Of a stretch of DNA of 64,000 nt, positions 8,371-17,242 are shown piece after piece. This stretch comes from Dorea formicigenerans. Lineage in GTDB: Bacteria; Bacillota; Clostridia; Lachnospirales; Lachnospiraceae. The DNA lies in assembly GCF_025150245.1 (NCBI RefSeq), contig NZ_CP102279.1:1857423-1921422 (forward strand). The letters are read 5' to 3'. The position numbers and the translations under genes are program-made. Numbering within the stretch: position 1 is the first letter of the stretch; each line of letters opens with the position of its first letter. The notes under the pieces were generated by a model. The model was not told the origin of the DNA. It did not search any database and was given only the letters and a program-made list of their open reading frames with translations.

Positions 8371-9741
8371 CTATGAATTATTTTTCTTTTTAAAGTTTTT
8401 AAAGTAATCTTCATGCACCTGGCTGATTACTTTACTCAGCGCAAATAATGCAAGAATATTTGGTACTACCATCAAAGAATTGAAACAATCTGCCATATTC
8501 CATACAAGATCAACTTCTGCAAGTGATCCAAGGAACACACAAACCGCTGCAGCTGCAGAATAGATTTTCACTGCTTTCGGTCCAAACAAATATTTGATAT
8601 TAGCCTGACCAAAGAAATACCATCCTATGATAGTAGAAAAAGCGAAGAAGAACATACAGATGGCTACGAAGATGTCTCCGCCTTTTCCATATAATGTAGA
8701 GAATGCATACTGGCTAAGTTCTGCTCCTGTCTTTCCGCTCGGGATAGATTTCGTTGTCAGGATAACAAGCGCTGTCAGATTCAGTACAACGAATGTATCA
8801 ATAAATACACCTGTCATAGCTACAAATCCCTGTTCTACCGGATGATCCACTTTAGCTACTGCATGCGCATGTGGTGTGGATCCCATACCAGCTTCGTTAG
8901 AGAACAATCCTCTTGCTACACCTTTTGTAAGTGCAAGCTTCACAGTTGCACCGGCTGCTCCACCGACTACAGAGCTCGGAGAAAATGCGCCGATAAAGAT
9001 AGATGCAAATGCATAAGGAATATTTTTATAGTTGTAAATAATTACGATTAATGAGCCGATAATATATAATGCTGCCATAAACGGAACAATTGTCTCCGTA
9101 ACTTTTGCAATTCGTTTCATACCACCCATGAATACGAAAATTGCGATTACTGCTACTACAAGACCCATAATCCACTGTGGAATACCAAACGCTGTATGGA
9201 ATGATGCCGCAATAGAGTTAGACTGTACTGCATTACCCATAAATCCAAGTGCAAGTGTAATCAGTATTGCAAAAATTCCAGCAAGAACTTTTCCAAACGT
9301 CCCCTTGAATGCTGCTCTTATGTAGTAAACCGGTCCTCCTGTGACCTGTCCGTCCGCTCCGACCGTCTTATACTTCTGTGCCATAATCGCTTCTGCATAG
9401 ATAGTTGCCATTCCAAGGAATGCTGCGATCCACATCCAGAAGATTGCTCCAGGTCCTCCAATTGCAAGTGCTGTTGCCGCTCCGGCAATATTACCGGTTC
9501 CTACCTGTGCTGCAATTGCTGTTGCCAACGCCTGGAATGATGACATTCCATCCGCTCCGGCTTCTCCTTTCTTACTGAACAGACCGCCAAAAGTTCTTTT
9601 CATTCCTTCGCCAAATCCTCTTACCTGGATAAACCCAAGTCTGAATGAGAACCAAAGGCCCGCACCTAACAGTGCAATAATCAGTACGTAGTTTGACATG
9701 TAATTCTGAATCGTCAATACAATGTTATTTAATGTCTCCAT
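8371..9741 (-). CDS. Alanine/glycine:cation symporter (AGCS family), copy 1
   Basis: This 456-residue membrane protein starts METLNNIVLTIQNYMSNYVL at ATG 9741, after a GGGGG-rich site; a longer frame to 9855 has no ribosome site. It carries the AGCS signatures ALATAIAAQVGTGNIAGAATALAIGGPGAIFWMW and GLFSNEAGMGSTPHAHA, and about ten hydrophobic segments. AGCS carriers import alanine or glycine with Na+ or H+. Sitting next to a glycine-induced glycine reductase operon, glycine uptake is the likely job. It is a tandem paralogue of the gene at 10054-11418. It differs in scattered positions and ends with a Lys-rich tail (YFKNFKKKNNS). Confidence 0.93.
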   Translation of the reverse strand: METLNNIVLTIQNYMSNYVLIIALLGAGLWFSFRLGFIQVRGFGEGMKRTFGGLFSKKGEAGADGMSSFQALATAIAAQVGTGNIAGAATALAIGGPGAIFWMWIAAFLGMATIYAEAIMAQKYKTVGADGQVTGGPVYYIRAAFKGTFGKVLAGIFAILITLALGFMGNAVQSNSIAASFHTAFGIPQWIMGLVVAVIAIFVFMGGMKRIAKVTETIVPFMAALYIIGSLIVIIYNYKNIPYAFASIFIGAFSPSSVVGGAAGATVKLALTKGVARGLFSNEAGMGSTPHAHAVAKVDHPVEQGFVAMTGVFIDTFVVLNLTALVILTTKSIPSGKTGAELSQYAFSTLYGKGGDIFVAICMFFFAFSTIIGWYFFGQANIKYLFGPKAVKIYSAAAAVCVFLGSLAEVDLVWNMADCFNSLMVVPNILALFALSKVISQVHEDYFKNFKKKNNS

Positions 9742-9807
9742 AAAACGACCCCCTTTTTTCCTTTTCGAAAGACATTTGTAATAATGTATTCGTGCTTCTC
9801 GAGTTTT

Positions 9808-9836
9808 AGTATAACCGAAATAAATCTTTTTTTCAA
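9808..9836 (-). promoter_or_regulatory. Sigma-A-type promoter of symporter copy 1
   Basis: TTGAAA (9836-9831) and TATACT (9813-9808) on the minus strand are 17 bases apart, about 65 bases before the ATG. The short leader contains no glycine aptamer. Confidence 0.75.
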
Positions 9837-9969
9837 TAGAATTTTCTGTAAACAATGATTATTTTTTATTTGTTTTAGTTTTTTCTTATATATATTCTTT
9901 TATTGTAATACATTAATCACTATTTTCTGAATATATATGCATTATTATTTTAAATTAACCAACCAGTTT

Positions 9970-10014
9970 TTAACATTAAAGAAGCCCGGCAGTTTTAATT
10001 CTGCCGGACTTCTT
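9970..10014 (-). terminator. Intrinsic terminator of symporter copy 2
   Basis: Arms 9981-9992 (GAAGCCCGGCAG on plus) and 10001-10012 form a 12-bp GC-rich stem with one G-U pair and an 8-base loop, followed on the minus strand by TTTAATGTT. It stands 40 bases after the copy 2 stop codon and so separates the two symporter transcripts. Confidence 0.85.
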
Positions 10015-10053
10015 TTCTTAACACTATCTTAGCTTATGTTTTTATTAATTAGT

Positions 10054-11418
10054 TTATTTTGCTTTGTTAAAGTTGGTGAAGTAATCTTTATGTACCTGGC
10101 TGATTACCTTGCTCAATGCAAACAATGCAAGGATATTCGGGATTACCATCAAGGAGTTGAAGCAATCTGCCATATTCCAAACAAGATCAACTTCTGCAAG
10201 TGATCCAAGGAATACGCAGCACGCTGCTAATACAGAGTAAATCTTCACTGCTTTTGGACCAAACAGATATTTTACATTTGCCTGACCAAAGAAGTACCAT
10301 CCGATAATGGTTGAAAATGCGAAGAAGAACATGCAAATTGCAATGAATACATTTCCACCTTTTCCATATAATGTAGAGAACGCATACTGGCTAAGTTCCG
10401 CTCCTGTAAGCCCTGTAGGAATAGACTTTGTTGTCAGGATAACAAGTGCTGTCAGATTCAGTACGATAAATGTATCAATAAATACACCAGCCATAGCCAC
10501 AAATCCCTGTTCTACCGGGTGATTAACCTTTGCTACTGCATGAGCATGCGGCGTAGATCCCATACCAGCTTCATTAGAGAACAATCCTCTTGCGACACCT
10601 TTTGTAAGTGCTAATTTTACAGTTGCACCGGCAGCACCACCGACTACAGACTGTGGAGCAAATGCTCCTACAAAGATAGATGCAAATGCATATGGGATAT
10701 TCTTGTAGTTGTAAATGATAATGATCAGGGCGCCTACAATGTAAAGAGCTGCCATAAATGGTACGACTGTCTCTGTTACTTTCGCAATACGTTCGATACC
10801 ACCTGCGAATACGAAAAGCGCAATCACTGCTACGGCCAGACCCATAATCCACTGCGGAATACCGAATGCTGTATGGAATGCTGCTGCGATAGAGTTGGAC
10901 TGTACGGCATTACCCATGAATCCGAGCGCCAGTGTAATCAATACTGCAAAAATTCCAGCAAGGACTTTTCCAAATGTTCCTTTGAACGCTGCTCTTATGT
11001 AGTATACCGGACCTCCTGTAACTTGTCCATCGGCTCCGACCGTCTTATACTTCTGAGCCATGATAGCCTCTGCATAAATGGTTGCCATTCCGAGGAATGC
11101 TGCGATCCACATCCAGAAGATTGCTCCAGCTCCACCAATTGCAAGTGCTGTTGCCGCTCCGGCGATATTACCAGTTCCTACCTGTGCTGCAATTGCTGTC
11201 GCAAGCGCCTGGAAAGAAGACATTCCGTCTTTTCCTGCTTTTCCTTTCTTACTGAACAGACCGCCAAAAGTTCTTCTCATACTTTCGCCAAATCCCCGAA
11301 CCTGGATAAAACCAAGTCTGATTGAGAACCAAAGACCTGCTCCAAGAAGTGCAATTACCAAAATGTAGTTTGACATGTAGTTCTGAATTGTCAATACAAT
11401 GTTATTTAATGTCTCCAT
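10054..11418 (-). CDS. Alanine/glycine:cation symporter (AGCS family), copy 2
   Basis: This 454-residue protein begins METLNNIVLTIQNYMSNYIL and repeats the AGCS signatures of copy 1, including GTGNIAGAATALAIGGAGAIFWMW and GLFSNEAGMGSTPHAHA. Long blocks, for example GATVKLALTKGVARGLFSNE, are identical between the copies, while differences cluster in a few helices (FMGGMKRIAKV against FAGGIERIAKV) and at the C-terminus. This is a recent tandem duplication with both copies intact. Each copy has its own promoter, so they can be expressed separately. Substrate is alanine or glycine with a coupling cation; context favours glycine. Confidence 0.93.
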   Translation of the reverse strand: METLNNIVLTIQNYMSNYILVIALLGAGLWFSIRLGFIQVRGFGESMRRTFGGLFSKKGKAGKDGMSSFQALATAIAAQVGTGNIAGAATALAIGGAGAIFWMWIAAFLGMATIYAEAIMAQKYKTVGADGQVTGGPVYYIRAAFKGTFGKVLAGIFAVLITLALGFMGNAVQSNSIAAAFHTAFGIPQWIMGLAVAVIALFVFAGGIERIAKVTETVVPFMAALYIVGALIIIIYNYKNIPYAFASIFVGAFAPQSVVGGAAGATVKLALTKGVARGLFSNEAGMGSTPHAHAVAKVNHPVEQGFVAMAGVFIDTFIVLNLTALVILTTKSIPTGLTGAELSQYAFSTLYGKGGNVFIAICMFFFAFSTIIGWYFFGQANVKYLFGPKAVKIYSVLAACCVFLGSLAEVDLVWNMADCFNSLMVIPNILALFALSKVISQVHKDYFTNFNKAK

Positions 11419-11512
11419 ATAGTTTCCCCCTTTTCACTTTAGATAGACATCATTAGTTACATTTTGAAGTTTTGCGAAGTTATTTGTAACTTGCTAACTT
11501 CTTTTACATAGA

Positions 11513-11541
11513 ATTATAGTTTATTAGCACAAAATTTGCAA
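11513..11541 (-). promoter_or_regulatory. Sigma-A-type promoter of symporter copy 2
   Basis: TTGCAA (11541-11536) and TATAAT (11518-11513) on the minus strand are spaced by 17 bases. The 90-base leader that follows shows no glycine aptamer core. Confidence 0.8.
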
Positions 11542-11591
11542 CCAATTTTAATATAAACAGTGATTAATTTTGACAATTTGCAAAAATGGAC

Positions 11592-11620
11592 TAAAAAAGA
11601 AGCGAGTTTCCTCGCTTCTT
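11592..11620 (-). terminator. Intrinsic terminator of purB
   Basis: GAAGCGAG (11599-11606) and CTCGCTTC (11611-11618) form a perfect 8-bp stem with a tetraloop, followed on the minus strand by TTTTTTAG. It begins about 20 bases after the purB stop. Confidence 0.9.
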
Positions 11621-11639
11621 AATACATTTTTCTGTATAT

Positions 11640-13073
11640 TTATACATTAATTTCTGCTGTCATGCCAAGCACATCTTTATTAGCTTCCAGAACTGGATCC
11701 ACAACTTTTTTCAGGAAATTTTCCACCTGAAGCGGCGCGCGTCCAACATATTTTGCCGGATCCATCGTCTTCTTTAACTCTTCCTCATTCAGACCAAATG
11801 CCGGATCTGCTGCAATCAGGTCAAGCAAGTTGTTATCCAGACCTTTTTCCTTCACATTACGTCCGGCCTCCATAGAAAGCTCACGGATTCTCTCATGGAG
11901 TTCCTGTCTGTCTCCGCCTGCTTTTACTGCATCCATCATAATATTCTCAGTTGCCATGAACGGAAGTTCAGACATTAGCCGTTTCTCAATCACCTTCGGA
12001 TATACAACCAGTCCATCTACAACATTCAGACAAAGATCCAGGATACCATCAATTGCAAGGAATCCTTCTGGAACGCTGAGTCTCTTATTTGCAGAATCAT
12101 CAAGTGTTCTCTCGAACCACTGTGTTGCAGATGTGATCGCAGGATTAAGTGCATCAATCATCACATATCTGGAAAGAGATGCAATACGCTCACTTCTCAT
12201 CGGATTTCTCTTGTATGCCATAGCAGATGATCCTATCTGCGTCTTCTCAAACGGTTCCTCTACTTCTTTCAAATGCTGGAGCAGGCGAATGTCATTGGAG
12301 AATTTGTGTGCACTGGCTGCAATTCCTGCCAGTACATTCAGTACTCTTGTATCAACTTTTCTGGAATAAGTCTGTCCTGATACCGGATAACATGCTTCGA
12401 ACCCAAGCTTCTTTGCGATCATCGGATCAATCTGATCGATTTTTTCCTGATCTCCATCAAAAAGTTCCAAAAAGCTTGCCTGAGTTCCGGTCGTTCCCTT
12501 AGAGCCAAGAAGCTTTAATGTACTTTTTACATATTCCAGATCCTGAAGATCCATCAGAAATTCCTGCATCCAAAGTGTTGCACGCTTTCCAACCGTCGTC
12601 GGCTGTGCCGGCTGAAAATGTGTAAAGGCAAGTGTCGGCTGATTTTTATAATTATCCGCAAATTTTGCAAGTTCTGCAATAACATTTATCAGTTTTTTTC
12701 TTACAATTTCAAGTGCCTCAGACATTACAATAATATCTGTATTATCTCCTACATAGCATGAAGTTGCTCCCAGATGAATAATTCCTTTCGCCTTCGGACA
12801 CTGCTGTCCATATGCATACACATGAGACATTACATCGTGGCGCACAACTTTCTCACGTTCTTTTGCCACCTCATAATTGATATCTTCTGCGTGAGCTTTC
12901 AGTTCATCGATCTGCTCCTGTGTAATGGACAGTCCCAGTTCTTTTTCTGTCTCTGCCAGAGCGATCCAGAGCCTTCTCCACGTCTTAAACTTTTTATCCG
13001 GTGAAAATACATACTGCATCTCCTTACTTGCGTAGCGCTCTGAAAGCGGGCTTACATATCTATCGTAGCTCAT
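11640..13073 (-). CDS. purB: Adenylosuccinate lyase
   Basis: This 477-residue protein begins MSYDRYVSPLSERYASKEM and carries the fumarase/aspartase signature GSSAMAYKRNPMRSERIASLSR, with the catalytic-loop serine in GSSAM. It performs two steps of purine synthesis: SAICAR to AICAR and adenylosuccinate to AMP, each releasing fumarate. ATG 13073 was chosen because GGGAGG lies 7-9 bases upstream; the longer frame from 13097 adds eight residues that overlap this site. It is followed by its own terminator and preceded by purF 120 bases upstream. Confidence 0.96.
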   Translation of the reverse strand: MSYDRYVSPLSERYASKEMQYVFSPDKKFKTWRRLWIALAETEKELGLSITQEQIDELKAHAEDINYEVAKEREKVVRHDVMSHVYAYGQQCPKAKGIIHLGATSCYVGDNTDIIVMSEALEIVRKKLINVIAELAKFADNYKNQPTLAFTHFQPAQPTTVGKRATLWMQEFLMDLQDLEYVKSTLKLLGSKGTTGTQASFLELFDGDQEKIDQIDPMIAKKLGFEACYPVSGQTYSRKVDTRVLNVLAGIAASAHKFSNDIRLLQHLKEVEEPFEKTQIGSSAMAYKRNPMRSERIASLSRYVMIDALNPAITSATQWFERTLDDSANKRLSVPEGFLAIDGILDLCLNVVDGLVVYPKVIEKRLMSELPFMATENIMMDAVKAGGDRQELHERIRELSMEAGRNVKEKGLDNNLLDLIAADPAFGLNEEELKKTMDPAKYVGRAPLQVENFLKKVVDPVLEANKDVLGMTAEINV

Positions 13074-13194
13074 TTTTCTTCCTCCCTGATATACCACATT
13101 TAAGTGATTTCTTCACATATTATTTCTACATTATCATTATACAGGATACCTTCTCCTGCTATCAACACATTTAATAAAAAATCACATTTCACAA

Positions 13195-14622
13195 TTAATC
13201 AAATGCATGAGAAATGTCCTCTGTCGGAACTTTCATCGGATAATTTCCAGTAAAGCATGCATCACAATACGCCAGTTCTCCGACCATATCTTTCAACTTA
13301 TCGATTTTCATATACCCCAGTGAGTCAGCACCGATCATCTCGCGAATTTCATCCGTCGTATGAGAATGTGCAATAAGCTGATCATTGGACGGTACATCCG
13401 TTCCAAAATAACAAGGATGTAAAAACGGTGGAGAACTAATTCTTACATGAACTTCTGTTGCTCCTGCCTTTTTCAGCATTTTTATAATATTCGCACAGGT
13501 TGTACCACGTACGATAGAATCATCGACCATGACAATTCTCTTTCCTTTTACTACTTCCTCGATAACATTTAGTTTAATCTTAACACTGCTCTCCCTCTGG
13601 CTCTGCTTTGGTTTGATAAATGTTCTTCCCACATAACTATTCTTATGAAAAGCCATACCATAAGGAATTCCTGACTCTTCTGAATATCCTTTTGCAGCTA
13701 CCAGACCGGAATCCGGCACACCAACTACAAGATCTGCCTCCACCGGATAGGACTGTGCCAATGCTTTTCCTGCCGTAATTCTAGAATGATAAACATTAAC
13801 TTTATCAATTGTACTGTCCGTTCTAGCGAAATAAATATACTCAAAAATACATCTCGCCTGCTTCTTAGGAGAGATTGCCATAGATTTATCTGATGTAATG
13901 CCATTCTTTGTAAAGCTTACAATCTCACCTGGTTCTACATCTCTTACAAATTCGCCGCCTACTGCTGCGATCGCACAGCTCTCTGATGCAAGAAAATATG
14001 TATTGTCTCTTTTTCCGATACAAAGCGGACGTAGTCCGAACGGATCTCTCGCTCCAATCATTTTTCTTGGAGAAATCACAACCAGTGCGTAAGCACCTTC
14101 TATCTTTTGCATGGCATTACGGACAGCTTCCTCTGCTTTTGCCGTCTTCAGTCGTTCTCTTGCAATATGATACGCGATTACTTCTGAGTCAATGGTCGTC
14201 TGGAAAATCGCTCCTGTATATTCCAGTTCATGACGAAGCTCCACAGCATTTGTCAGATTACCATTATGGGCAATTGCCAAAGTACCTTTCACATAGTTCA
14301 GAACAAGTGGCATAGCATTTTCTACCTTCGTTGCCCCTGCAGTTGAATAACGGACATGTCCGACACCAAGATTACCTTTCAACCCTTCTAAGGCTTCCTC
14401 ATCAAACACTTCGTTTACAAGGCCAAGCCCCTTCTTCGAATGAACTTTGCGCTCTCCGTATGTGTCTGTCACTGCAATTCCACAGCTTTCCTGTCCTCTG
14501 TGCTGCAAAGCAAATAAACCATAATATACAGATGGTGCTACATCTCCTCCATCCATATCATATGCTCCGAATACACCACATTCTTCACCCATACCTGTTG
14601 TTATCTTCTCATAGTTGCTCAT
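13195..14622 (-). CDS. purF: Amidophosphoribosyltransferase, Fe-S type
   Basis: This 475-residue enzyme catalyses the first committed purine step, PRPP plus glutamine to phosphoribosylamine. The Ntn-hydrolase nucleophile is Cys15 (GEECGVFGAYD), implying autocatalytic removal of a 14-residue propeptide as in Bacillus subtilis PurF. The PRPP loop is IVMVDDSIVRGTT. Four cysteines in the positions expected for the B. subtilis 4Fe-4S ligands are visible: in KQARCIFEY, LHPCYFGTD and both of AYCDACFTG. The cluster makes the enzyme oxygen-sensitive, which fits an anaerobe. It has its own promoter. Confidence 0.96.
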   Translation of the reverse strand: MSNYEKITTGMGEECGVFGAYDMDGGDVAPSVYYGLFALQHRGQESCGIAVTDTYGERKVHSKKGLGLVNEVFDEEALEGLKGNLGVGHVRYSTAGATKVENAMPLVLNYVKGTLAIAHNGNLTNAVELRHELEYTGAIFQTTIDSEVIAYHIARERLKTAKAEEAVRNAMQKIEGAYALVVISPRKMIGARDPFGLRPLCIGKRDNTYFLASESCAIAAVGGEFVRDVEPGEIVSFTKNGITSDKSMAISPKKQARCIFEYIYFARTDSTIDKVNVYHSRITAGKALAQSYPVEADLVVGVPDSGLVAAKGYSEESGIPYGMAFHKNSYVGRTFIKPKQSQRESSVKIKLNVIEEVVKGKRIVMVDDSIVRGTTCANIIKMLKKAGATEVHVRISSPPFLHPCYFGTDVPSNDQLIAHSHTTDEIREMIGADSLGYMKIDKLKDMVGELAYCDACFTGNYPMKVPTEDISHAFD

Positions 14623-14663
14623 GAATGTAACTCCTTCTTCCTATCAGTCATCAGATGTTTTTA

Positions 14664-14692
14664 AGTATAATACAAGGCAGATGGAAATGCAA
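14664..14692 (-). promoter_or_regulatory. Sigma-A-type promoter of purF
   Basis: TTGCAT (14692-14687) and TATACT (14669-14664) on the minus strand have a 17-base spacer; the ATG of purF is about 40 bases downstream. A GGCAG/CTGCC inverted repeat around 14675-14708 overlaps the promoter and could be the end of the upstream transcript or an operator. I recognise no PurR box. Confidence 0.7.
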
Positions 14693-14778
14693 TTGCCCCA
14701 CCTGCCCTTAAGTCTTACTTAGTCATTATTTTTATTTTGGTTTATTTATTAGTATTATTAATATTAAGACCCCATTTA

Positions 14779-15465
14779 TTAGTTTTCTCTAAATTTCCCA
14801 AGGAATTCTTTCATTCTTTCGTTAGAAGAACCAAATACTTCCTCCGGCGTTCCTTCCACAGCAATATAACCGTTATCCATGAAAATTACATGATCTGAAA
14901 CATTTTTTGCAAAATTCATTTCATGTGTAACGATCACCATTGTCATGTGCTCTGCAGCCAGATCTTTGATGACTTTCAGAATCTCGCCGGTAAGCTCCGG
15001 ATCCAGTGCTGAGGTCGGTTCATCAAAAAACAGAATATCCGGATTCATAGCAAGTGCACGGGCGATCGATACTCTCTGCTGCTGCCCACCCGAAAGCTGA
15101 TACGGATAAGCGTTTTCCTTATCAGAAAGTCCCATCTTCGCAAGCAGCTCTCTCGCCTCTTTGTACACTTCCTCTTTTTTTCTCTTTTGCACACGAAGCG
15201 GTGCATCTGTGATATTCTTCATAACCGAATAATGTGGAAACAAATTGAAATTCTGAAACACAAGTCCAAATGTTCCATCATAATTGATTTCTCCATCATC
15301 CGGTGTCTCAAGTCCTGTTGCACAACGAAGAAGTGTAGATTTTCCGGAACCGGATGGCCCGATAATTCCAAGCACTTCTCCTTTATCTACTTTTAGAGAA
15401 ATGTCTTTTAATACTTCCACTCCTCCAAAATTTTTCTTCACATTTTTTATTTCCAGAAGACTCAT
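14779..15465 (-). CDS. Polar amino acid ABC transporter, ATP-binding protein
   Basis: This 228-residue ATPase has Walker [12 protein letters not shown], the signature [15 protein letters not shown], Walker [15 protein letters not shown] and switch histidine in VIVTHEMNF. It closely resembles GlnQ/HisP-type subunits, though it lacks a few residues in the region after EINYDG compared with usual 240-residue members. It powers the importer formed with the permease just upstream (11-base gap) and the lipoprotein at 16225-17052. The substrate (glutamine, cystine, arginine or similar) cannot be told from the ATPase. Confidence 0.93.
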   Translation of the reverse strand: MSLLEIKNVKKNFGGVEVLKDISLKVDKGEVLGIIGPSGSGKSTLLRCATGLETPDDGEINYDGTFGLVFQNFNLFPHYSVMKNITDAPLRVQKRKKEEVYKEARELLAKMGLSDKENAYPYQLSGGQQQRVSIARALAMNPDILFFDEPTSALDPELTGEILKVIKDLAAEHMTMVIVTHEMNFAKNVSDHVIFMDNGYIAVEGTPEEVFGSSNERMKEFLGKFREN

Positions 15466-15476
15466 GACTTTTCCTC

Positions 15477-16127
15477 CTACCGATAATAATTCATTTTCTT
15501 CTCAATCCGTTCCATAATAAATGCAACCACAAGATTCAGTATGTAATAGAATAGAGCCGCAAATGCATATGGGAGCATGGATACCTGGCCGGAAGCAAGT
15601 GCTTTTGCCATCGTAAACATCTCTGTCACACCGATTGTAAATGCAAGAGATGTATCCTTTACAAGTGTAATGGTCTCATTTGTAATTGCCGGAAGGATTC
15701 GTTTAATGACCTGCGGAAGAATAATTCTTATGAACGTCTGAGCCTTTGTGTATCCAAGTATCTTGGCAGCTTCATACTGTCCTTGCGGCATAGACTCAAT
15801 TCCCCCGCGATAAATTTCTGCAAAATATGCTGCATAGTTCAGTACAAATCCAATTGCCACAGCCATATTCTTCCAGGACTGGGAAATCTGTACACCCAAA
15901 ATATAAAACGGTCCAAAATAGATCACCATAAGCTGAAGCATCAGCGGAGTTCCTCTCATCACTGATATATAAAGTTTAAAAATCGTACTGATAATCTTAT
16001 TCTTTGACATTCTGCCAAAAGAGATCAAAAGTCCTAACGGCAGAGAAAATATCAATGTCGCTGCAAATATCCACAGTGACGTAACCATTCCTTCTCCTAA
16101 TTTTTGTAACATGACTGATGTTGCCAT
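15477..16127 (-). CDS. Polar amino acid ABC transporter, permease
   Basis: This 216-residue membrane protein belongs to the HisM/GlnP family: an N-terminal region with helix-forming [22 protein letters not shown], the [10 protein letters not shown] motif and the EAA loop ([22 protein letters not shown]). It would form the homodimeric channel of the importer. ATG 16127 follows GAGGAGG. A terminator-like hairpin at 16165-16191 stands between it and the binding-protein gene, so the permease and ATPase are probably made at lower level than the binding protein. Confidence 0.93.
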   Translation of the reverse strand: MATSVMLQKLGEGMVTSLWIFAATLIFSLPLGLLISFGRMSKNKIISTIFKLYISVMRGTPLMLQLMVIYFGPFYILGVQISQSWKNMAVAIGFVLNYAAYFAEIYRGGIESMPQGQYEAAKILGYTKAQTFIRIILPQVIKRILPAITNETITLVKDTSLAFTIGVTEMFTMAKALASGQVSMLPYAFAALFYYILNLVVAFIMERIEKKMNYYR

Positions 16128-16164
16128 ACCAAAATTCCTCCTCGCGAATCATTGTCATCGCTTT

Positions 16165-16191
16165 TCAAGAAAAACGGGCCACCCGTTTTCA
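16165..16191 (-). terminator. Intercistronic terminator between binding protein and permease genes
   Basis: AAAACGGG (16171-16178) and CCCGTTTT (16182-16189) pair around a 3-base loop, followed on the minus strand by TTTCTTG. Leaky terminators at this place are common in ABC importer operons and adjust subunit ratios. Confidence 0.75.
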
Positions 16192-16224
16192 GGACGACCC
16201 GGTCTTTCCAGTTAGTCTGTTTAT

Positions 16225-17052
16225 TTATTTTCCAATTGTTGTGATATCTTCACCAAACCATTTTGTAGAAATCTTTGCAAGTGTTCCGTCTGCCGCCATC
16301 TCTTCCAGCGTCTTCTGAACCTGATCTTTTACAGCATCATTTCCTTTTGCAAATCCAACTCCGTACTGCTCAGAAGCAATTTCATAATCGAGAATCTTAA
16401 ATTCCGCAGAACGTGATTCAATCTGATACTTTGCTACTACAATATCCATTGCGACAGCATCAACAGCTCCTGATTCCAGATTCATAAATCCTGTATTGTA
16501 ATCTGGAATGATCTCTGTTGAAAATGTAGAGCTAAGTTCTGTATTATCTTTTAATGCTGCCTCTGCGGAAGAATCTGTCTGTACATCAACAGTCTTTCCT
16601 GCAAGATCCTTTTCGGAATTGATTCCAGAATCTGCTCTTACGACAAATACCTGCTGATTATCAAGATAAGGCTCTGACCATGTATATTCATCTTCTCTTC
16701 CATTCATGGTAAATCCGTTCCAGATACAGTCAATCTCTCCGGATTTCAAAAGTGCATCTTTAGAATCCCAGGCAATCGGTTCCGGATTGAATTCCCAGCC
16801 ATTGCGGTCACATACTTCCTTGGCCAGCTCTAAATCAAATCCTGTATACTCACCGTCGTCTCCTACAAATCCCATCGGCGGAAAATCCTGATCGAATCCT
16901 ACCGTAAATGTATCTCCTTCTTTTTTTTCTTCAAATGTAGCTGCAGAGTCTTTTGAATCTGCCGATTTACTACTGTCCTTTCCACCACAGCCGGCAAGAA
17001 CCGTAACAACTGCCAGTGAAAGTGCAACTAAAAGTGCAGCTCTCTTTTTCAT
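16225..17052 (-). CDS. Polar amino acid ABC transporter, substrate-binding lipoprotein
   Basis: This 275-residue protein begins with a lipoprotein signal peptide, MKKRAALLVALSLAVVTVLAGCGG, with the lipobox LAGC. A Ser/Lys/Asp-rich linker follows and then a type II periplasmic-binding fold (FTVGFDQDFPPMGFVGDDGEYTGFDLELAKEVC; SGEIDCIWNGFTMNGREDEY). It is anchored outside the membrane and delivers an amino acid to the permease. The DQDFPPMGF and TGFDLELA motifs mark family 3 amino acid binding proteins; the ligand is not determined. Its 155-base leader holds inverted repeats, including GATTCGAA/TTCGAATC. Confidence 0.94.
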   Translation of the reverse strand: MKKRAALLVALSLAVVTVLAGCGGKDSSKSADSKDSAATFEEKKEGDTFTVGFDQDFPPMGFVGDDGEYTGFDLELAKEVCDRNGWEFNPEPIAWDSKDALLKSGEIDCIWNGFTMNGREDEYTWSEPYLDNQQVFVVRADSGINSEKDLAGKTVDVQTDSSAEAALKDNTELSSTFSTEIIPDYNTGFMNLESGAVDAVAMDIVVAKYQIESRSAEFKILDYEIASEQYGVGFAKGNDAVKDQVQKTLEEMAADGTLAKISTKWFGEDITTIGK

Positions 17053-17213
17053 CTTTATTATCCTCCTGAACTCAAAGCTTTTTTCGCAAATCCCGATTCG
17101 AATTCAACCTCGAGAAATACCTTTTTCTTTCGAATCTCCTATTGCTTTTCGATGCGGTGTAATCTTTTATCAATTTACCAATTGATTACTTTACCACGCT
17201 AAATCGCTTTGTT

Positions 17214-17242
17214 ATAGTAACATATTCAGGACTTCTTGTCAA
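17214..17242 (-). promoter_or_regulatory. Promoter of the amino acid ABC importer
   Basis: TTGACA (17242-17237) and TACTAT (17219-17214) on the minus strand have a 17-base spacer. The perfect -35 hexamer lies inside the last codons of the upstream TPR gene. The leader (17053-17207) contains AATCAATT/AAATTGAT and GATTCGAA/TTCGAATC inverted repeats that may be regulatory; I recognise no known riboswitch. Confidence 0.75.

Noticed and set aside
8072-8407. Plus-strand hydrophobic frame of 111 codons in the AT-rich spacer
   Set aside because: No ribosome site, Phe/Leu/Ile from AT-rich codons, and it runs through a perfect hairpin into the end of the symporter gene.
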